Source: Rhodanobacter sp. B05 (lineage in GTDB: Bacteria; Pseudomonadota; Gammaproteobacteria; Xanthomonadales; Rhodanobacteraceae). Taken from it: 64,000 nt of DNA. Positions 18,820 to 28,333 of this stretch are shown here, piece by piece. The position numbers and the translations under genes are program-made. The stretch's first letter is position 1, and every line of letters begins with the position of its first letter. The stretch is taken from contig NZ_MUNU01000015.1 of the NCBI RefSeq assembly GCF_002001085.1, positions 186,001 through 250,000 on the forward strand, read 5' to 3'. The notes below the pieces were generated by a model that made no database searches, was not told the origin of the DNA, and saw only the letters and a list, made by a program, of their open reading frames with translations.

Positions 18820-20078
18820 TCGATGCCAAGACCACGGGCCTGGTTGAGCTCGTGCCACGCAAGCCGGTCATGAATGGGCCGACGCCGCGCGGTCGACCGG
18901 GTTTCGTTTCCGACACCTATTTCGATGCAGCTGTGCAGGAAATGGAGGCGATCGGCTTGCGCGTGCAGTTGCAGGCGCATCCGGGGTCTGCGCCCTTTGG
19001 GGTGTTGTCTGGCCGAACCGGTTCGAGGTTTTTCCTGCTCCCTGCGCGTCCGCGGGCGGTCAGCGCAGCTTCGCTGGCTCTGGTCCAGCCGGTGCGTTTC
19101 GCTCCGCGCGCGGTCAAGGGCCTGGCTATCGTCGGGGCCCGCCTCGGCCTGACCAGATTCTTGCTGCCGCGCCAGGTACACATTTCCGGGGCGAGCGACT
19201 TCGCGCGCATGGTTGACTGCGGTGCCCGTCACTGTGCGTTCCTGACGGGCACTCCCAGCCCACACCGCAAATTGAGCGCGCAACTGATGGACGACACCGG
19301 TCGCATCAGGGCCTACGCGAAAGTGTCGCTCAATCCTGCCGTGCATGCGTTGCTTGTGCGCGAAGCGGAAACCTTGCGATTTCTCGGTGCAATCGGCCTG
19401 AAATCGGCGTGGATTCCGCGTGTCTTGCTCAGTGAGGTACGCGGTGGCACCGCGATTCTCGCAACGGATACGGTCAGGACGACAGGTGCCAGCTGCATGA
19501 CTGATCTTGACGCGTTGCATCTGACCTTCCTCGAGGAGCTGGTCATTCGAACGGCATCCAGGTGGGCCAGAAGCGGGGTGTCTTTGCTCGGCGACTGGGC
19601 CGCGCAAGTCGAGCGTCTCGGAGATCATCTGGCGCAGCCGTGGCGACAGCGCTTCGATCGCGCAATCAAGATTCTGTCAACCGAGCCACAGCTCATTTCG
19701 TCACGAGGTCTGGCACACGGCGATTTCACTCCGGTCAATTCATTCCGGCAACACGGTTGTCTGTGTGTCTTCGACTGGGAATATGCGGGCGACGCGTACC
19801 CTGCCGACTACGATCTGATCTGCTATCTCGATGCCGTGGCGAGGCTCGGCGGCATTCGGTCGGCCTCCCTGGCCGCCACCCTCGAACACCGGCTGGTCAG
19901 CGAATTGGGACGTTCTCCAGTCGAAGCAAATCGGCGTTTGATCGCTTTCTTTTGCGTGCACGCGCTGCGCGGTGCAGGACGGCAACCGCGCTGTGCCGGA
20001 TTGATGTCGAACTGGGAGGGTGAAAACGAGGCTGCGCGCACGCTCGACGCGCTTCTATGCCGGGCGTTTGAATCTTGA
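18816..20078 (+). CDS. APH-family kinase in the EPS operon
   Basis: A 420-residue protein whose C-terminal half is an aminoglycoside-phosphotransferase-type kinase: RGLAHGDFTPVNSF gives the catalytic Asp and Asn, and CLCVFDWEYAGDAYPADYDL the metal-binding Asp. The N-terminal part (about 1-130) is not recognised; it contains GRTGSRFFLLPARP and may be a substrate-specific extension. The start overlaps the stop of the Wzc-like gene (ATGA), so the two are coupled. A role in phosphorylating a sugar or lipid-linked intermediate is inferred from operon context only. True antibiotic resistance is unlikely. Confidence 0.7.
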   Translation: MIDAKTTGLVELVPRKPVMNGPTPRGRPGFVSDTYFDAAVQEMEAIGLRVQLQAHPGSAPFGVLSGRTGSRFFLLPARPRAVSAASLALVQPVRFAPRAVKGLAIVGARLGLTRFLLPRQVHISGASDFARMVDCGARHCAFLTGTPSPHRKLSAQLMDDTGRIRAYAKVSLNPAVHALLVREAETLRFLGAIGLKSAWIPRVLLSEVRGGTAILATDTVRTTGASCMTDLDALHLTFLEELVIRTASRWARSGVSLLGDWAAQVERLGDHLAQPWRQRFDRAIKILSTEPQLISSRGLAHGDFTPVNSFRQHGCLCVFDWEYAGDAYPADYDLICYLDAVARLGGIRSASLAATLEHRLVSELGRSPVEANRRLIAFFCVHALRGAGRQPRCAGLMSNWEGENEAARTLDALLCRAFES

Positions 20079-20100
20079 GCAAGTGGAGGAACGCTGCATC

Positions 20101-21468
20101 GTGGAAGCCATAGACGCTTCACTACCACCGCGGGTACCTGCCGCACTGCCTTCCCTGCATGCGTCCAGCCTGCAGCTTCTGACGCGCGGGGCATCGGGAG
20201 CGTTCGTGGTGTCCGTTTGCGGAACGGGGCTGGGCTTTGTCGCCAACCTGGTGATGGCACGGGTCATCGGGCGGCAGGAATATGGCGTCTATGCATTGAT
20301 GTTCAGCTGGATCAGCGTACTTGCCGTGGTGGCGCAGGCCGGTCAGGACATCAGCCTGATTCGCCTGTTGCCGTCCTATATCCGCGACGGCGCCTGGGGC
20401 GAGGTGCGCGGTTTGCGGCGCGGCGTGGGAGCCATGGTATTCGCCATCAGCTGCTGCATCGCCATCGCCGGCAGTGTGGTGGTGTACATGATTGGTGCGG
20501 AACACAGCGCGAGCTGGCGCAACACGTTCTACGTCGGCTTCGCGATGCTGCCGATACTGACCCAACTGCAGCAAAGTGGCGCGCTGCACAAGGCATTCAA
20601 GCGACCGGTCGTAAGCGGGCTTTACCAGACCCTGGGGCGCCCGCTGCTGCTCATCGTGTTGATGGGTGTGCTGGCATTGACGGTACGTGACGCCGACGCA
20701 CCATGGGCGGCGATGGCCACGCTGGCGTCGGCGACGCTGGCGCTTGCAGGTTCGGCCTGGCACCTGGTGCACAAATGGCCCGAGCAGGGGCGGCGGATGC
20801 CGCCAAAATACGAGATTCGACGGTGGCTGACCGTCGGCTTGCAGATGTCCGTGTTGTCGATCGTCATGGTCGCCGGGGCCCGCTTTGACGTGCTCATCCT
20901 GGGCGCGCTGATGGGTACGGGCGATGTGGGGCCGTATTACGCAGCGGTGCGCATGGCGGGGTTTGCGTTGTTTGCCCAGGGGGCGGTCAATGTCGTGCTC
21001 GCGCCGATGATCGCCGATCGCTACGACGCGCATGACCTGGGCGGTCTGCAGTTGGTCGCCAAGCAAGCCGCACGTTTCGCATTTGCCGGTGCCTTCGCCG
21101 TGAGCCTGTTCTTCACGGTGACGGGCCGCTGGCTGCTGGCGCTGTTTGGCCGGGGATTCGACTCGGCCTATGCCCCATTGATGGTTCTGCTGTGGGGTTA
21201 TTGCGCCACCATGGCCCTGGGTGAAGTCGGCTTCATGTTGTCCATGACCAGATACCAGAAGCTGGCCACGGTGCTGGTGCTGGTGGGCGTGGCTGCCAAC
21301 GGTGTCGTGGCATGGCTGCTGGTGCCGGCGCTGGGAGCGACTGGCGCGGCCATCGGTGCGGTGGTGTCCCTGTTTGCCTGGCGCGGCCTTGCATGGTGGG
21401 TCGTCCGCTCGCGTCTCGGCATCGAGCCATCGATCTTCGGCGCGGCGAGAGGAGCAAACGCGTCGTGA
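20101..21468 (+). CDS. Wzx-type polysaccharide flippase (MVF/RfbX superfamily)
   Basis: A 455-residue polytopic protein with twelve or more hydrophobic segments, matching lipid-linked repeat-unit flippases. The N-terminal SGAFVVSVCGTGLGFVANLV, followed by ARVIGRQEYGVYAL, is the typical polysaccharide biosynthesis protein start, and the last helices are LVPALGATGAAIGAV. It is expected to flip the undecaprenyl-linked repeat across the inner membrane. I chose the GTG at 20101 because GGAGGA lies ten bases upstream. The longer frame from a GTG at 20020 would overlap the previous gene by 59 bases and has a site too close to the start. Confidence 0.85.
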   Translation: MEAIDASLPPRVPAALPSLHASSLQLLTRGASGAFVVSVCGTGLGFVANLVMARVIGRQEYGVYALMFSWISVLAVVAQAGQDISLIRLLPSYIRDGAWGEVRGLRRGVGAMVFAISCCIAIAGSVVVYMIGAEHSASWRNTFYVGFAMLPILTQLQQSGALHKAFKRPVVSGLYQTLGRPLLLIVLMGVLALTVRDADAPWAAMATLASATLALAGSAWHLVHKWPEQGRRMPPKYEIRRWLTVGLQMSVLSIVMVAGARFDVLILGALMGTGDVGPYYAAVRMAGFALFAQGAVNVVLAPMIADRYDAHDLGGLQLVAKQAARFAFAGAFAVSLFFTVTGRWLLALFGRGFDSAYAPLMVLLWGYCATMALGEVGFMLSMTRYQKLATVLVLVGVAANGVVAWLLVPALGATGAAIGAVVSLFAWRGLAWWVVRSRLGIEPSIFGAARGANAS

Positions 21469-23816
21469 TCAGGCTGGCCTTGGTGATCCCGTCGCTGGGC
21501 GGAGGAGGCGCAGAGCGCGTGATGACCACCCTGGCCAACGCATGGGCTGCCGAAGGTGCCGCCGTCACGTTGATCACGCTGGCCGACCGCGGCGGCGACA
21601 AATACCTGCTGGATGCCAAGGTCGATCGAGTCGCGTTGGGCGTCGCAGCCCGGTCGCCGCATGCCTTTTCGGCGCTGCGCAACAACGCGGTGCGGCTGCG
21701 GTCGCTGCGCCGCGCGCTTCGAGCGGCAAAGCCCGATGCCGTCATCAGCTTCACCACCACGGTCAATCTGCTCGTGTTGCTCGCCGTCAGCGGATGGCGC
21801 GTGCCGGTGATCGTCTCGGAGCGGTCGTTTGTCGGCGCACATCCGCCGCGCGGAATGTGGCGGCTTGTTTACCGAATGCTTTACCGTCGCGCCGCCGCGG
21901 TCGTGGCGCAGACGCGCCGTGGCGCGGCTGATCTGGAAGCGAGGCTGGACCGCCCGATCGTGGTGATTCCAAACCCCGTCCGGGATCTGCCATCGGCGGC
22001 TGCGCCTGTTGCGCCGTGCGGTCGTGGCCAGTTGGTCCTGGCTGCCGGACGCCTGGGGGTCGAGAAGGGTTTCGACATCCTGATCGATGCATTCGCCATG
22101 ATCGCCGCCGAGCATCCGGACTGGCACCTGCGCATTGCCGGCGAGGGTTCGGCGCGCGCCGCCCTGACCGAGCAAATCGCGCGCCACGGACTGGGCGGAC
22201 GCGTGCAACTGGCCGGTTTCGACAACGACCTTCAGGCATCGATGCGAGAGGCGGACATCTTCGTGCTGTCCTCGCGCTACGAAGGCATGCCCAACGTGTT
22301 GCTGGAGGCCATGTCGCTGGGGCTCTGTTGCATAAGCTCGGACTGCGAGACGGGGCCACGCGAGATCATCGATTCAGGCAGCAATGGCTGGCTGGTACCG
22401 GTGGCAGACGCACCCGCACTCGCCGAGGCGCTCGAGGTGCTGATGAACGACAAGACGCTGCGCCAGCGGATTGGAGCGTGCGCCGTCGAGGTGCGGGAAA
22501 CCCATTCATTGCGATCCGTCCTTGCCCGTTGGGATTCGCTTCTGGCGATCCTGCTGTCACCGACGGGGTGCGACGAGTCAGGTCGACAGGCCACGGGTGC
22601 GCCGCCGGCCGGCATGCATGCCGCCCGGCGTGCGTCGTCGCAGCCTGATGTTGCGCGCAAGCCGCGTGTGTTGTTCCTGATCCGCTCGCTGGGGCGTGGT
22701 GGTGCCGAACGGCAACTGACCGTGCTGGCGAGCGGGCTGCGCCAATCCGGCTGGGAAGTCGCAGTGGCCTGCTTCTATGCGGGAGGCGCCTTCCAGCGCG
22801 AACTCGAGCGCGGCGGCGTACCCATCATCGATTTGCACAAGCGCGGCCGGTGGGACGTCATCGGCTTCCTGTGGCGTCTGTGGCGCGCGCTCCGCCAATT
22901 CGAACCGGACATCGTTCATGGCTACCTCACCGTCGGCAATTTGCTGTCGCTGATGGGACGCGTGGCCCGTCCGGGTTCGCGCGTGGTCTGGGGCGTTCGC
23001 TCGTCCTTCATCGATCGAGAGCGCTACGACTGGATGTCACGCCTCACCTTTGCGCTGAGCTGCAGGATGGCCCGTCGCGCGGATCGGATCATCTTCAACT
23101 CACAGGCGGGTTCAAGGTTGCATGGTGCGCGTGGTTATCCCGCGGACCGGCTTGTGGTGATTGCCAACGGCATCGATGTCGAGCACTTCCGTTTCGACGA
23201 GCCTGCCCGCCAGCAGATGCGGCGCGAGTGGGGTGCATCCGATCAGGACGTGCTGGTGGGGCTGATCGGTCGGCTTGATCCGATGAAGGACCATCCCACG
23301 TTTCTGCAAGCCGCTGCGCTGCTTGTCGCCGACCATGCGCAGTGGCGTTTTGTCTGTGTTGGCGAGGGTGGCTCGGCATACGCCAGAGAGCTGACGGCGA
23401 AGGCACGCGAGCTGGGATTGGCGGACCGAATGGTGTGGGCCGGATCGTGCGAGGACATGGTTGCGGCCTACAGTGCCATGGACATCGTCGTATCCTCGTC
23501 ATTCGGTGAGGGTTTCCCCAACGTCGTGGCTGAGGCGATGGCGTGTGGCCGTCCCTGCGTGGTCACGCAGGTGGGTGATTCTGCCTACCTGGTGGCCGAT
23601 ACCGGTATTGTCGTGCCGCCGCGTGAACCGCAAGCGCTGCGCGACGGTATCGCGCAGATGCAGCGGCGGATTGAAAGCGATTCCCGCGCGACGGCGCTTG
23701 CTGCAAGGGCGCGAGTCGTTGATCACTTCAGTACCGCGAAGCTGGTCAACAGCTCGGCCCGGGTGCTCGAGAACGTATGCCGCTGCGACTGCCCGCTGGG
23801 CGGGTTGGCGTCATGA
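21465..23816 (+). CDS. Double glycosyltransferase: two GT4 domains in one protein
   Basis: A single 783-residue frame encodes two complete GT-B glycosyltransferases of family GT4. Domain 1 (about 1-370) begins RLALVIPSLGGGGAERV and has AGRLGVEKGFDILIDAF and the EX7E motif EGMPNVLLEAMSLG. Domain 2 (about 400-780) begins RVLFLIRSLGRGGAERQL and has GLIGRLDPMKDHPTF and EGFPNVVAEAMACG. A Pro/Ala/Arg-rich linker joins them. An in-frame ATG at 22614 inside the linker lacks a ribosome-binding site, so a true fusion is favoured. Translation starts at a GTG overlapping the flippase stop (GTGA). Each domain should add one sugar to the lipid-linked repeat. Confidence 0.85.
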   Translation: MIRLALVIPSLGGGGAERVMTTLANAWAAEGAAVTLITLADRGGDKYLLDAKVDRVALGVAARSPHAFSALRNNAVRLRSLRRALRAAKPDAVISFTTTVNLLVLLAVSGWRVPVIVSERSFVGAHPPRGMWRLVYRMLYRRAAAVVAQTRRGAADLEARLDRPIVVIPNPVRDLPSAAAPVAPCGRGQLVLAAGRLGVEKGFDILIDAFAMIAAEHPDWHLRIAGEGSARAALTEQIARHGLGGRVQLAGFDNDLQASMREADIFVLSSRYEGMPNVLLEAMSLGLCCISSDCETGPREIIDSGSNGWLVPVADAPALAEALEVLMNDKTLRQRIGACAVEVRETHSLRSVLARWDSLLAILLSPTGCDESGRQATGAPPAGMHAARRASSQPDVARKPRVLFLIRSLGRGGAERQLTVLASGLRQSGWEVAVACFYAGGAFQRELERGGVPIIDLHKRGRWDVIGFLWRLWRALRQFEPDIVHGYLTVGNLLSLMGRVARPGSRVVWGVRSSFIDRERYDWMSRLTFALSCRMARRADRIIFNSQAGSRLHGARGYPADRLVVIANGIDVEHFRFDEPARQQMRREWGASDQDVLVGLIGRLDPMKDHPTFLQAAALLVADHAQWRFVCVGEGGSAYARELTAKARELGLADRMVWAGSCEDMVAAYSAMDIVVSSSFGEGFPNVVAEAMACGRPCVVTQVGDSAYLVADTGIVVPPREPQALRDGIAQMQRRIESDSRATALAARARVVDHFSTAKLVNSSARVLENVCRCDCPLGGLAS

Positions 23817-25054
23817 ACGCCCGATTGCTGCCGCGCTCGCCGATCGATGCCCTGCTTGCGGGGTTCGTCCTCTGGTTTGGCAGCAACGCGAGCGACTTTC
23901 TGTTTCTGGCGCGCGGGACAAAACCGCTTTATTCCTATGTTGCGGTGATCGCCTTTGCGGTCTTCTATGCCGTCGCCCAGGGCGCCTCGGGGCATTCCCT
24001 GGCCATGCTGGGGGCGCGGGGTACCCGTCGATTTGCCACCTGGCTACTGCTCTATGTCCTCTATGGCGTGCTGATTTTTCTGGAGTCGTCGCAAAGCAAG
24101 GTTGCGCTGCAGGCCTTGATTACGCTGGCCGAGATGGTGGTGCTTGGCATGGCGTTCTCGACGTTGATGGTGCACCCGCAGCGATTGCGCATGCTCGCCG
24201 CGGTATTCCTGCTGCTGGCCTTGTTCGATACGGGGATGAATGTTCTCGATTTCATCCACCCCCGCTTTTCCAAGGTGCCAGGCCGGGCCGCCGGGCTCTA
24301 TATCAACCCCAACGAGGCTGGGTACGCGCTTGCACTGGTAATGCTCTGCGGCATCGACAGTGTCGCGGCGCGGCTGCGCTGGCTGTTTGTGCTGGTATGC
24401 GGCGTGGGTGTGCTGGTCACCTTCTCGCGATCGGCGTGGATCATGTGGGGGGTGACCGTGGTCTGGCTTGGCTGGCGAGGTCGCGCGCACAACGCGAAGT
24501 GGAAGCTTGCCGTGATGACGGTGTCCACCGTGGTGGGCTTCGGCCTTCTGCTGGCACTGTTCTCCGGCGAACTGGGGGCGTTGCTGGCCGGCACGCCGCT
24601 CGCTCGCTATTTCGACCCCAACACGCTGGCGCGCATGGGCGTCGGCGATTCCTCGCTGTCGGGCCACTCCGCCGCCGCCCGCACCGACCTGATCTGGTAT
24701 TCGTTGCAGGAGGCTGCGCAGACTCCGCTATTCGGGCGCGGCAGCGGCTATGTCTATGAGTGGGCTCTCCCGGTTGGTCCGCATGACATGTATCTGCGCT
24801 TTCTCGTCGAAGGAGGGGTTTTCGGCCTGGCGTTCTATCTGGTGCTGATGACCCTGCTATGGCGCGCGACGTCGGGCCTGCAACGCATGCTGGTGCTGCA
24901 GATCATCATTGCGAGTTTCTTTTCGCACAACCTGCTCGAGAGTCCGGTCATCATCATCGCGGTGACGTTCATGCTTGCGCGGCAGGCACTGCAGCGGCGC
25001 GAAATCGTCGAGGTACAGGAGGCCGGCCTGGTTCAGGCCGGAGTGGCCGGATGA
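23813..25054 (+). CDS. Wzy-like O-antigen polymerase/ligase membrane protein
   Basis: A 413-residue integral membrane protein with about ten to twelve hydrophobic segments and a long periplasmic loop before the last helices. That loop contains SLSGHSAAARTDLIWYSLQEAA, GRGSGYVYEWAL and GPHDMYLRFLVEGG, the Wzy_C/O-antigen-ligase pattern (Arg and His in the large loop). It should polymerise repeats flipped by the Wzx-like protein. The start overlaps the previous stop (ATGA), and the stop overlaps the next start. Sequence alone does not separate polymerase from ligase, but operon context favours polymerase. Confidence 0.82.
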   Translation: MNARLLPRSPIDALLAGFVLWFGSNASDFLFLARGTKPLYSYVAVIAFAVFYAVAQGASGHSLAMLGARGTRRFATWLLLYVLYGVLIFLESSQSKVALQALITLAEMVVLGMAFSTLMVHPQRLRMLAAVFLLLALFDTGMNVLDFIHPRFSKVPGRAAGLYINPNEAGYALALVMLCGIDSVAARLRWLFVLVCGVGVLVTFSRSAWIMWGVTVVWLGWRGRAHNAKWKLAVMTVSTVVGFGLLLALFSGELGALLAGTPLARYFDPNTLARMGVGDSSLSGHSAAARTDLIWYSLQEAAQTPLFGRGSGYVYEWALPVGPHDMYLRFLVEGGVFGLAFYLVLMTLLWRATSGLQRMLVLQIIIASFFSHNLLESPVIIIAVTFMLARQALQRREIVEVQEAGLVQAGVAG

Positions 25055-26175
25055 GGATCTGTCACGTCATTACGGGGCTGGGCTCGGGCGGAGCGGAGAT
25101 TGCCTTGTGCCGATTGCTGGAGACGTTGCAGTCGCCGAATTTCGACCATGTCGTGGTGACGCTGGGAAGCCAGGGTGCACTCAGCGAACGGGTTGCCGGA
25201 TCTGCCGTACTGCACCATCTGCACATTCGACCAGGCTGGGCCGGGCCTGGCGACGTGCTGCGGCTTCGGCGCCTTCTCCGGAGCGAGTCAGCCGATCTTG
25301 TACACGCATGGATGTACCACGCTCACCTGCTGACGTCTCTGGCGCTGTGGGGCCAGCACGTGCCGCATTTGTGGAGTGTGCATCACTCCCTGACCGATCT
25401 GGCCACCGACAAGCGCATGACGAGAGTTGTCATCCGACTCAATGCCATGCTTTCGGCGCAACCTCGTCGCGTGCTGTATGCCTCGCAGCTGAGCGCATCC
25501 CAGCATGAGGATTACGGTTTCTGCAGGGAGCGCACGATAGTCATCCCGAATGGCTATGACACGAATGCCCTGCGGCCGGATCCCGAGGCGCGCGCGCGCA
25601 TACGGCGGGAGCTTGAAGTGACTGACGATTGCATGCTGATCGGCATGGTCGCGCGCGTGCATCCGACGAAGGATCACGGCAATTTCCTGCGCGCGGCGCG
25701 GCGGTTCCTGGACGGACATCCGCGCAGCGCATTCGTGCTGGTTGGCGATGGCGCGACCGCCGACAATCCGGAACTGGGCAGGCTGATCGATGCCATGCAA
25801 CTGCAAGGTCATGTGCGCCTGCTGGGTCGGCGTACGGACATCTCCGAAATCAACGCGGCATTCGACATCGCGACGCTGGCCTCGCGCGGCGAGGCATTTC
25901 CGAATGCGATCGCCGAGGCCATGGCCTGTGGTGTCCCTTGCGTGGCCACCAATGTCGGCGACGTGCCCATCATCGTGGCCGACACAGGCGTGGTGGTGCC
26001 TCCGCGTGATCCTGTCGCACTCAGCGAGGGATGGAACGAGCTTGCCTCACTTGCCCCGCGGGACCGGCGCAATCTGGGCGCGCGCGCGCGGCATCGCATC
26101 GTCAACTACTACACCGGCAGTCTCCGGACTCGGCGTTACTCCGAACTGTATTCGTTGCTCGTGCAGGAACATTGA
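25051..26175 (+). CDS. Glycosyltransferase family 4
   Basis: A 374-residue cytosolic or membrane-associated GT-B glycosyltransferase. The N-terminal nucleotide-fold start is RICHVITGLGSGGAEIAL, the donor-site region is LIGMVARVHPTKDHGNFLRA, and the EX7E motif is EAFPNAIAEAMACGVPCV. The latter part is closely similar to domain 2 of the upstream fusion (GVVVPPRDP versus GIVVPPREP), which suggests shared ancestry. The start overlaps the previous stop (ATGA). Donor and acceptor sugars cannot be inferred. Confidence 0.88.
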   Translation: MRICHVITGLGSGGAEIALCRLLETLQSPNFDHVVVTLGSQGALSERVAGSAVLHHLHIRPGWAGPGDVLRLRRLLRSESADLVHAWMYHAHLLTSLALWGQHVPHLWSVHHSLTDLATDKRMTRVVIRLNAMLSAQPRRVLYASQLSASQHEDYGFCRERTIVIPNGYDTNALRPDPEARARIRRELEVTDDCMLIGMVARVHPTKDHGNFLRAARRFLDGHPRSAFVLVGDGATADNPELGRLIDAMQLQGHVRLLGRRTDISEINAAFDIATLASRGEAFPNAIAEAMACGVPCVATNVGDVPIIVADTGVVVPPRDPVALSEGWNELASLAPRDRRNLGARARHRIVNYYTGSLRTRRYSELYSLLVQEH

Positions 26176-26177
26176 CC

Positions 26178-28217
26178 ATGTGCGGAATTGCCGGAATCTG
26201 GGATGTCTTCCACGCTTTGAGAGCCGAGGACGGACGCGCCGTCGTGCGCCGCATGACGGACGCGTTGAACCATCGGGGCCCGGATGACGACGGGCACTTC
26301 CAGGATGTCGCGGCCGGCGTGGTGTTGGGGCACCGCCGATTGTCCGTGCTGGATCTGTCGCCCGAAGGGCACCAGCCGATGAACTCCGCCAGCGGGCGTT
26401 ACGTGATCGTGTTCAACGGCGAGGTGTACAACCATCAGAGCCTGCGGCGCGAGTTGGTTCCGCTCGGCGCGACGTTCCGCGGGCATTCGGATACGGAAGT
26501 CATGCTGGCAGCGATCGAGCATTGGGGGCTCGAACGGGCAATCAGGCGTTTCGTGGGGATGTTCGCGTTCGCCCTTTGGGATCGCCGGGAGCACTCGCTC
26601 GCGCTGGTTCGGGATCGTCTGGGTATCAAGCCCCTGTACTACGGCTGGATTGGTTCGCTGTTCGTGTTCGGTTCCGAACTGAAGGCGCTCCGGCGGTGTC
26701 CCGATTTCGCCAATCCGATCAATCGCGACGCCCTGTGCCTGTTGCTTCGTCACAATTACATTGCCGCGCCGTATGCCATTCATCAGGGCATTTGCAAGCT
26801 GCAGCCGGGCACATCTCTGACCATTACCCGAGAGATGGCGACATCTCGCGCCGACACCACGGCCCTCGCGGCCAGGGCGCTGACGTACTGGTCTGCCCGC
26901 GATGTCGCACAAGCCGGCGTGGCCGATCGCATGCGCCTCTCCGATGCCGATGCCACCGATGAGCTCGAAAAGCTCTTGCGTGATGCGGTGGCGCTGCGAA
27001 TGGAAGCGGACGTGCCACTGGGAGCGTTTCTATCCGGCGGGGTGGATTCCTCGCTGGTGGTCGCGCTGATGCAGGCGCAGGCCGCGAGACCGGTCAAGAC
27101 CTTCTCCATCGGTTTCCGGGAGAAAGGTTACGACGAAGCGGTCCACGCCAGTGCCGTGGCCAGGCATCTGGGCACCGAGCATCATGAGCTGTACGTGACG
27201 GCGCAGGATGCGCTGAGCGTGGTGCCGAAACTTCCGGCGATGTTCGATGAGCCGTTTTCAGATGCATCGCAGATACCGACGTTTCTGCTGTCCCGGCTTG
27301 CGCGCAGCCAGGTGACGGTGAGCCTGTCCGGCGACGGCGGCGACGAATTGTTCGGCGGCTACGAGCGCTATTTCAAGGCGCGCGACATCGAGCGCTGCCT
27401 GGCCTGGATGCCGGCGCGCATGCGACGACATGCGGCACGCTCGCTTACGCGCAGGGCCGGCTTCTACGAGTCGTTGCTGGCGGGCGTCAACCGCTGCGTG
27501 CCCGCCGGAATGAGGCTGAAACGACCCCGCTCGAAGATCGGCGTGCTCGCCAGCATGCTTGAGGCCGGGCCGCAGGAACAGCGTTACCGGCTGTTGATGT
27601 CGCACCTGCGCGACCCCGCCAGCGTGGTGCTGCATGCCAGCGAGCCCCCCACCGAGCTCAGCGATCCCGATCTGGGTCCCGAGGTGAGGGAAGTCTTCGA
27701 GCGGATGATGTACAGCGATCTGGTCACCTACCTGCCGGGCGACATTCTCACCAAGGTCGACCGGGCCAGCATGGCCGTGAGCCTGGAGGCACGCGTGCCG
27801 CTGCTGGATCACCGGGTGGTCGAATTCGCGTGGCGCGTGCCCATGCATCAGAAAGTACGGGGCAGGGAAGGCAAGTGGCTGCTGCGCCAGGTGCTTTACC
27901 GGCACGTACCGCGTCAGCTGATCGATCGCCCCAAGAAAGGTTTCGGCGTTCCGATGGGCGCGTGGCTGCGCGGACCACTGCGTGATTGGGCGGAATCGCT
28001 GCTGGATCCGCGTCGGCTGCGCGAGGAGGGCTACTTCGAACCCGAATACGTGCGCGCGATGCTGGCTGACCATCTCGCCGGACGAGTCAATGAAGGGGGG
28101 CGGCTGTGGGACGTGTTGATGTTTCAGGCGTGGCTCGAAGAAGCGGGGCGTGACAGCACACGGTCATGCGACATGGCAACGGCGGTGTGCTCCCTGGACG
28201 TTTCAGGGGGAGTCTGA
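26178..28217 (+). CDS. Asparagine synthase-like glutamine amidotransferase (AsnB type)
   Basis: A 679-residue two-domain protein. The N-terminal class II glutaminase has the catalytic Cys2 (MCGIAGIWD), LNHRGPDDDG and LGHRRLSVLDLSPEGHQP. The C-terminal ATP-pyrophosphatase domain has FLSGGVDSSLVVALMQ (PP-loop) and SLSGDGGDELFGGYERY. Polysaccharide loci often carry such a protein, where it is thought to amidate a uronic acid or similar acceptor rather than make asparagine. The gene begins two bases after the previous stop. The length agrees with the EPS-associated branch (about 600-680 residues). Confidence 0.9.
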   Translation: MCGIAGIWDVFHALRAEDGRAVVRRMTDALNHRGPDDDGHFQDVAAGVVLGHRRLSVLDLSPEGHQPMNSASGRYVIVFNGEVYNHQSLRRELVPLGATFRGHSDTEVMLAAIEHWGLERAIRRFVGMFAFALWDRREHSLALVRDRLGIKPLYYGWIGSLFVFGSELKALRRCPDFANPINRDALCLLLRHNYIAAPYAIHQGICKLQPGTSLTITREMATSRADTTALAARALTYWSARDVAQAGVADRMRLSDADATDELEKLLRDAVALRMEADVPLGAFLSGGVDSSLVVALMQAQAARPVKTFSIGFREKGYDEAVHASAVARHLGTEHHELYVTAQDALSVVPKLPAMFDEPFSDASQIPTFLLSRLARSQVTVSLSGDGGDELFGGYERYFKARDIERCLAWMPARMRRHAARSLTRRAGFYESLLAGVNRCVPAGMRLKRPRSKIGVLASMLEAGPQEQRYRLLMSHLRDPASVVLHASEPPTELSDPDLGPEVREVFERMMYSDLVTYLPGDILTKVDRASMAVSLEARVPLLDHRVVEFAWRVPMHQKVRGREGKWLLRQVLYRHVPRQLIDRPKKGFGVPMGAWLRGPLRDWAESLLDPRRLREEGYFEPEYVRAMLADHLAGRVNEGGRLWDVLMFQAWLEEAGRDSTRSCDMATAVCSLDVSGGV

Positions 28218-28333
28218 CTGCCGATGTCACGTCGCGCAGAAGGGCGGTGAGGAAAATAGCGGCAGGAATTCGATTCATCAAGATGATGAGGCAAAACAGG
28301 GTCTCGTGGATCAATCGAAGGAGTCAGTATTCG

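Noticed and set aside
18816..20078. Antibiotic-resistance kinase
   Set aside because: APH fold is present, but the gene is translationally coupled to EPS genes and its N-terminal part does not match resistance enzymes.
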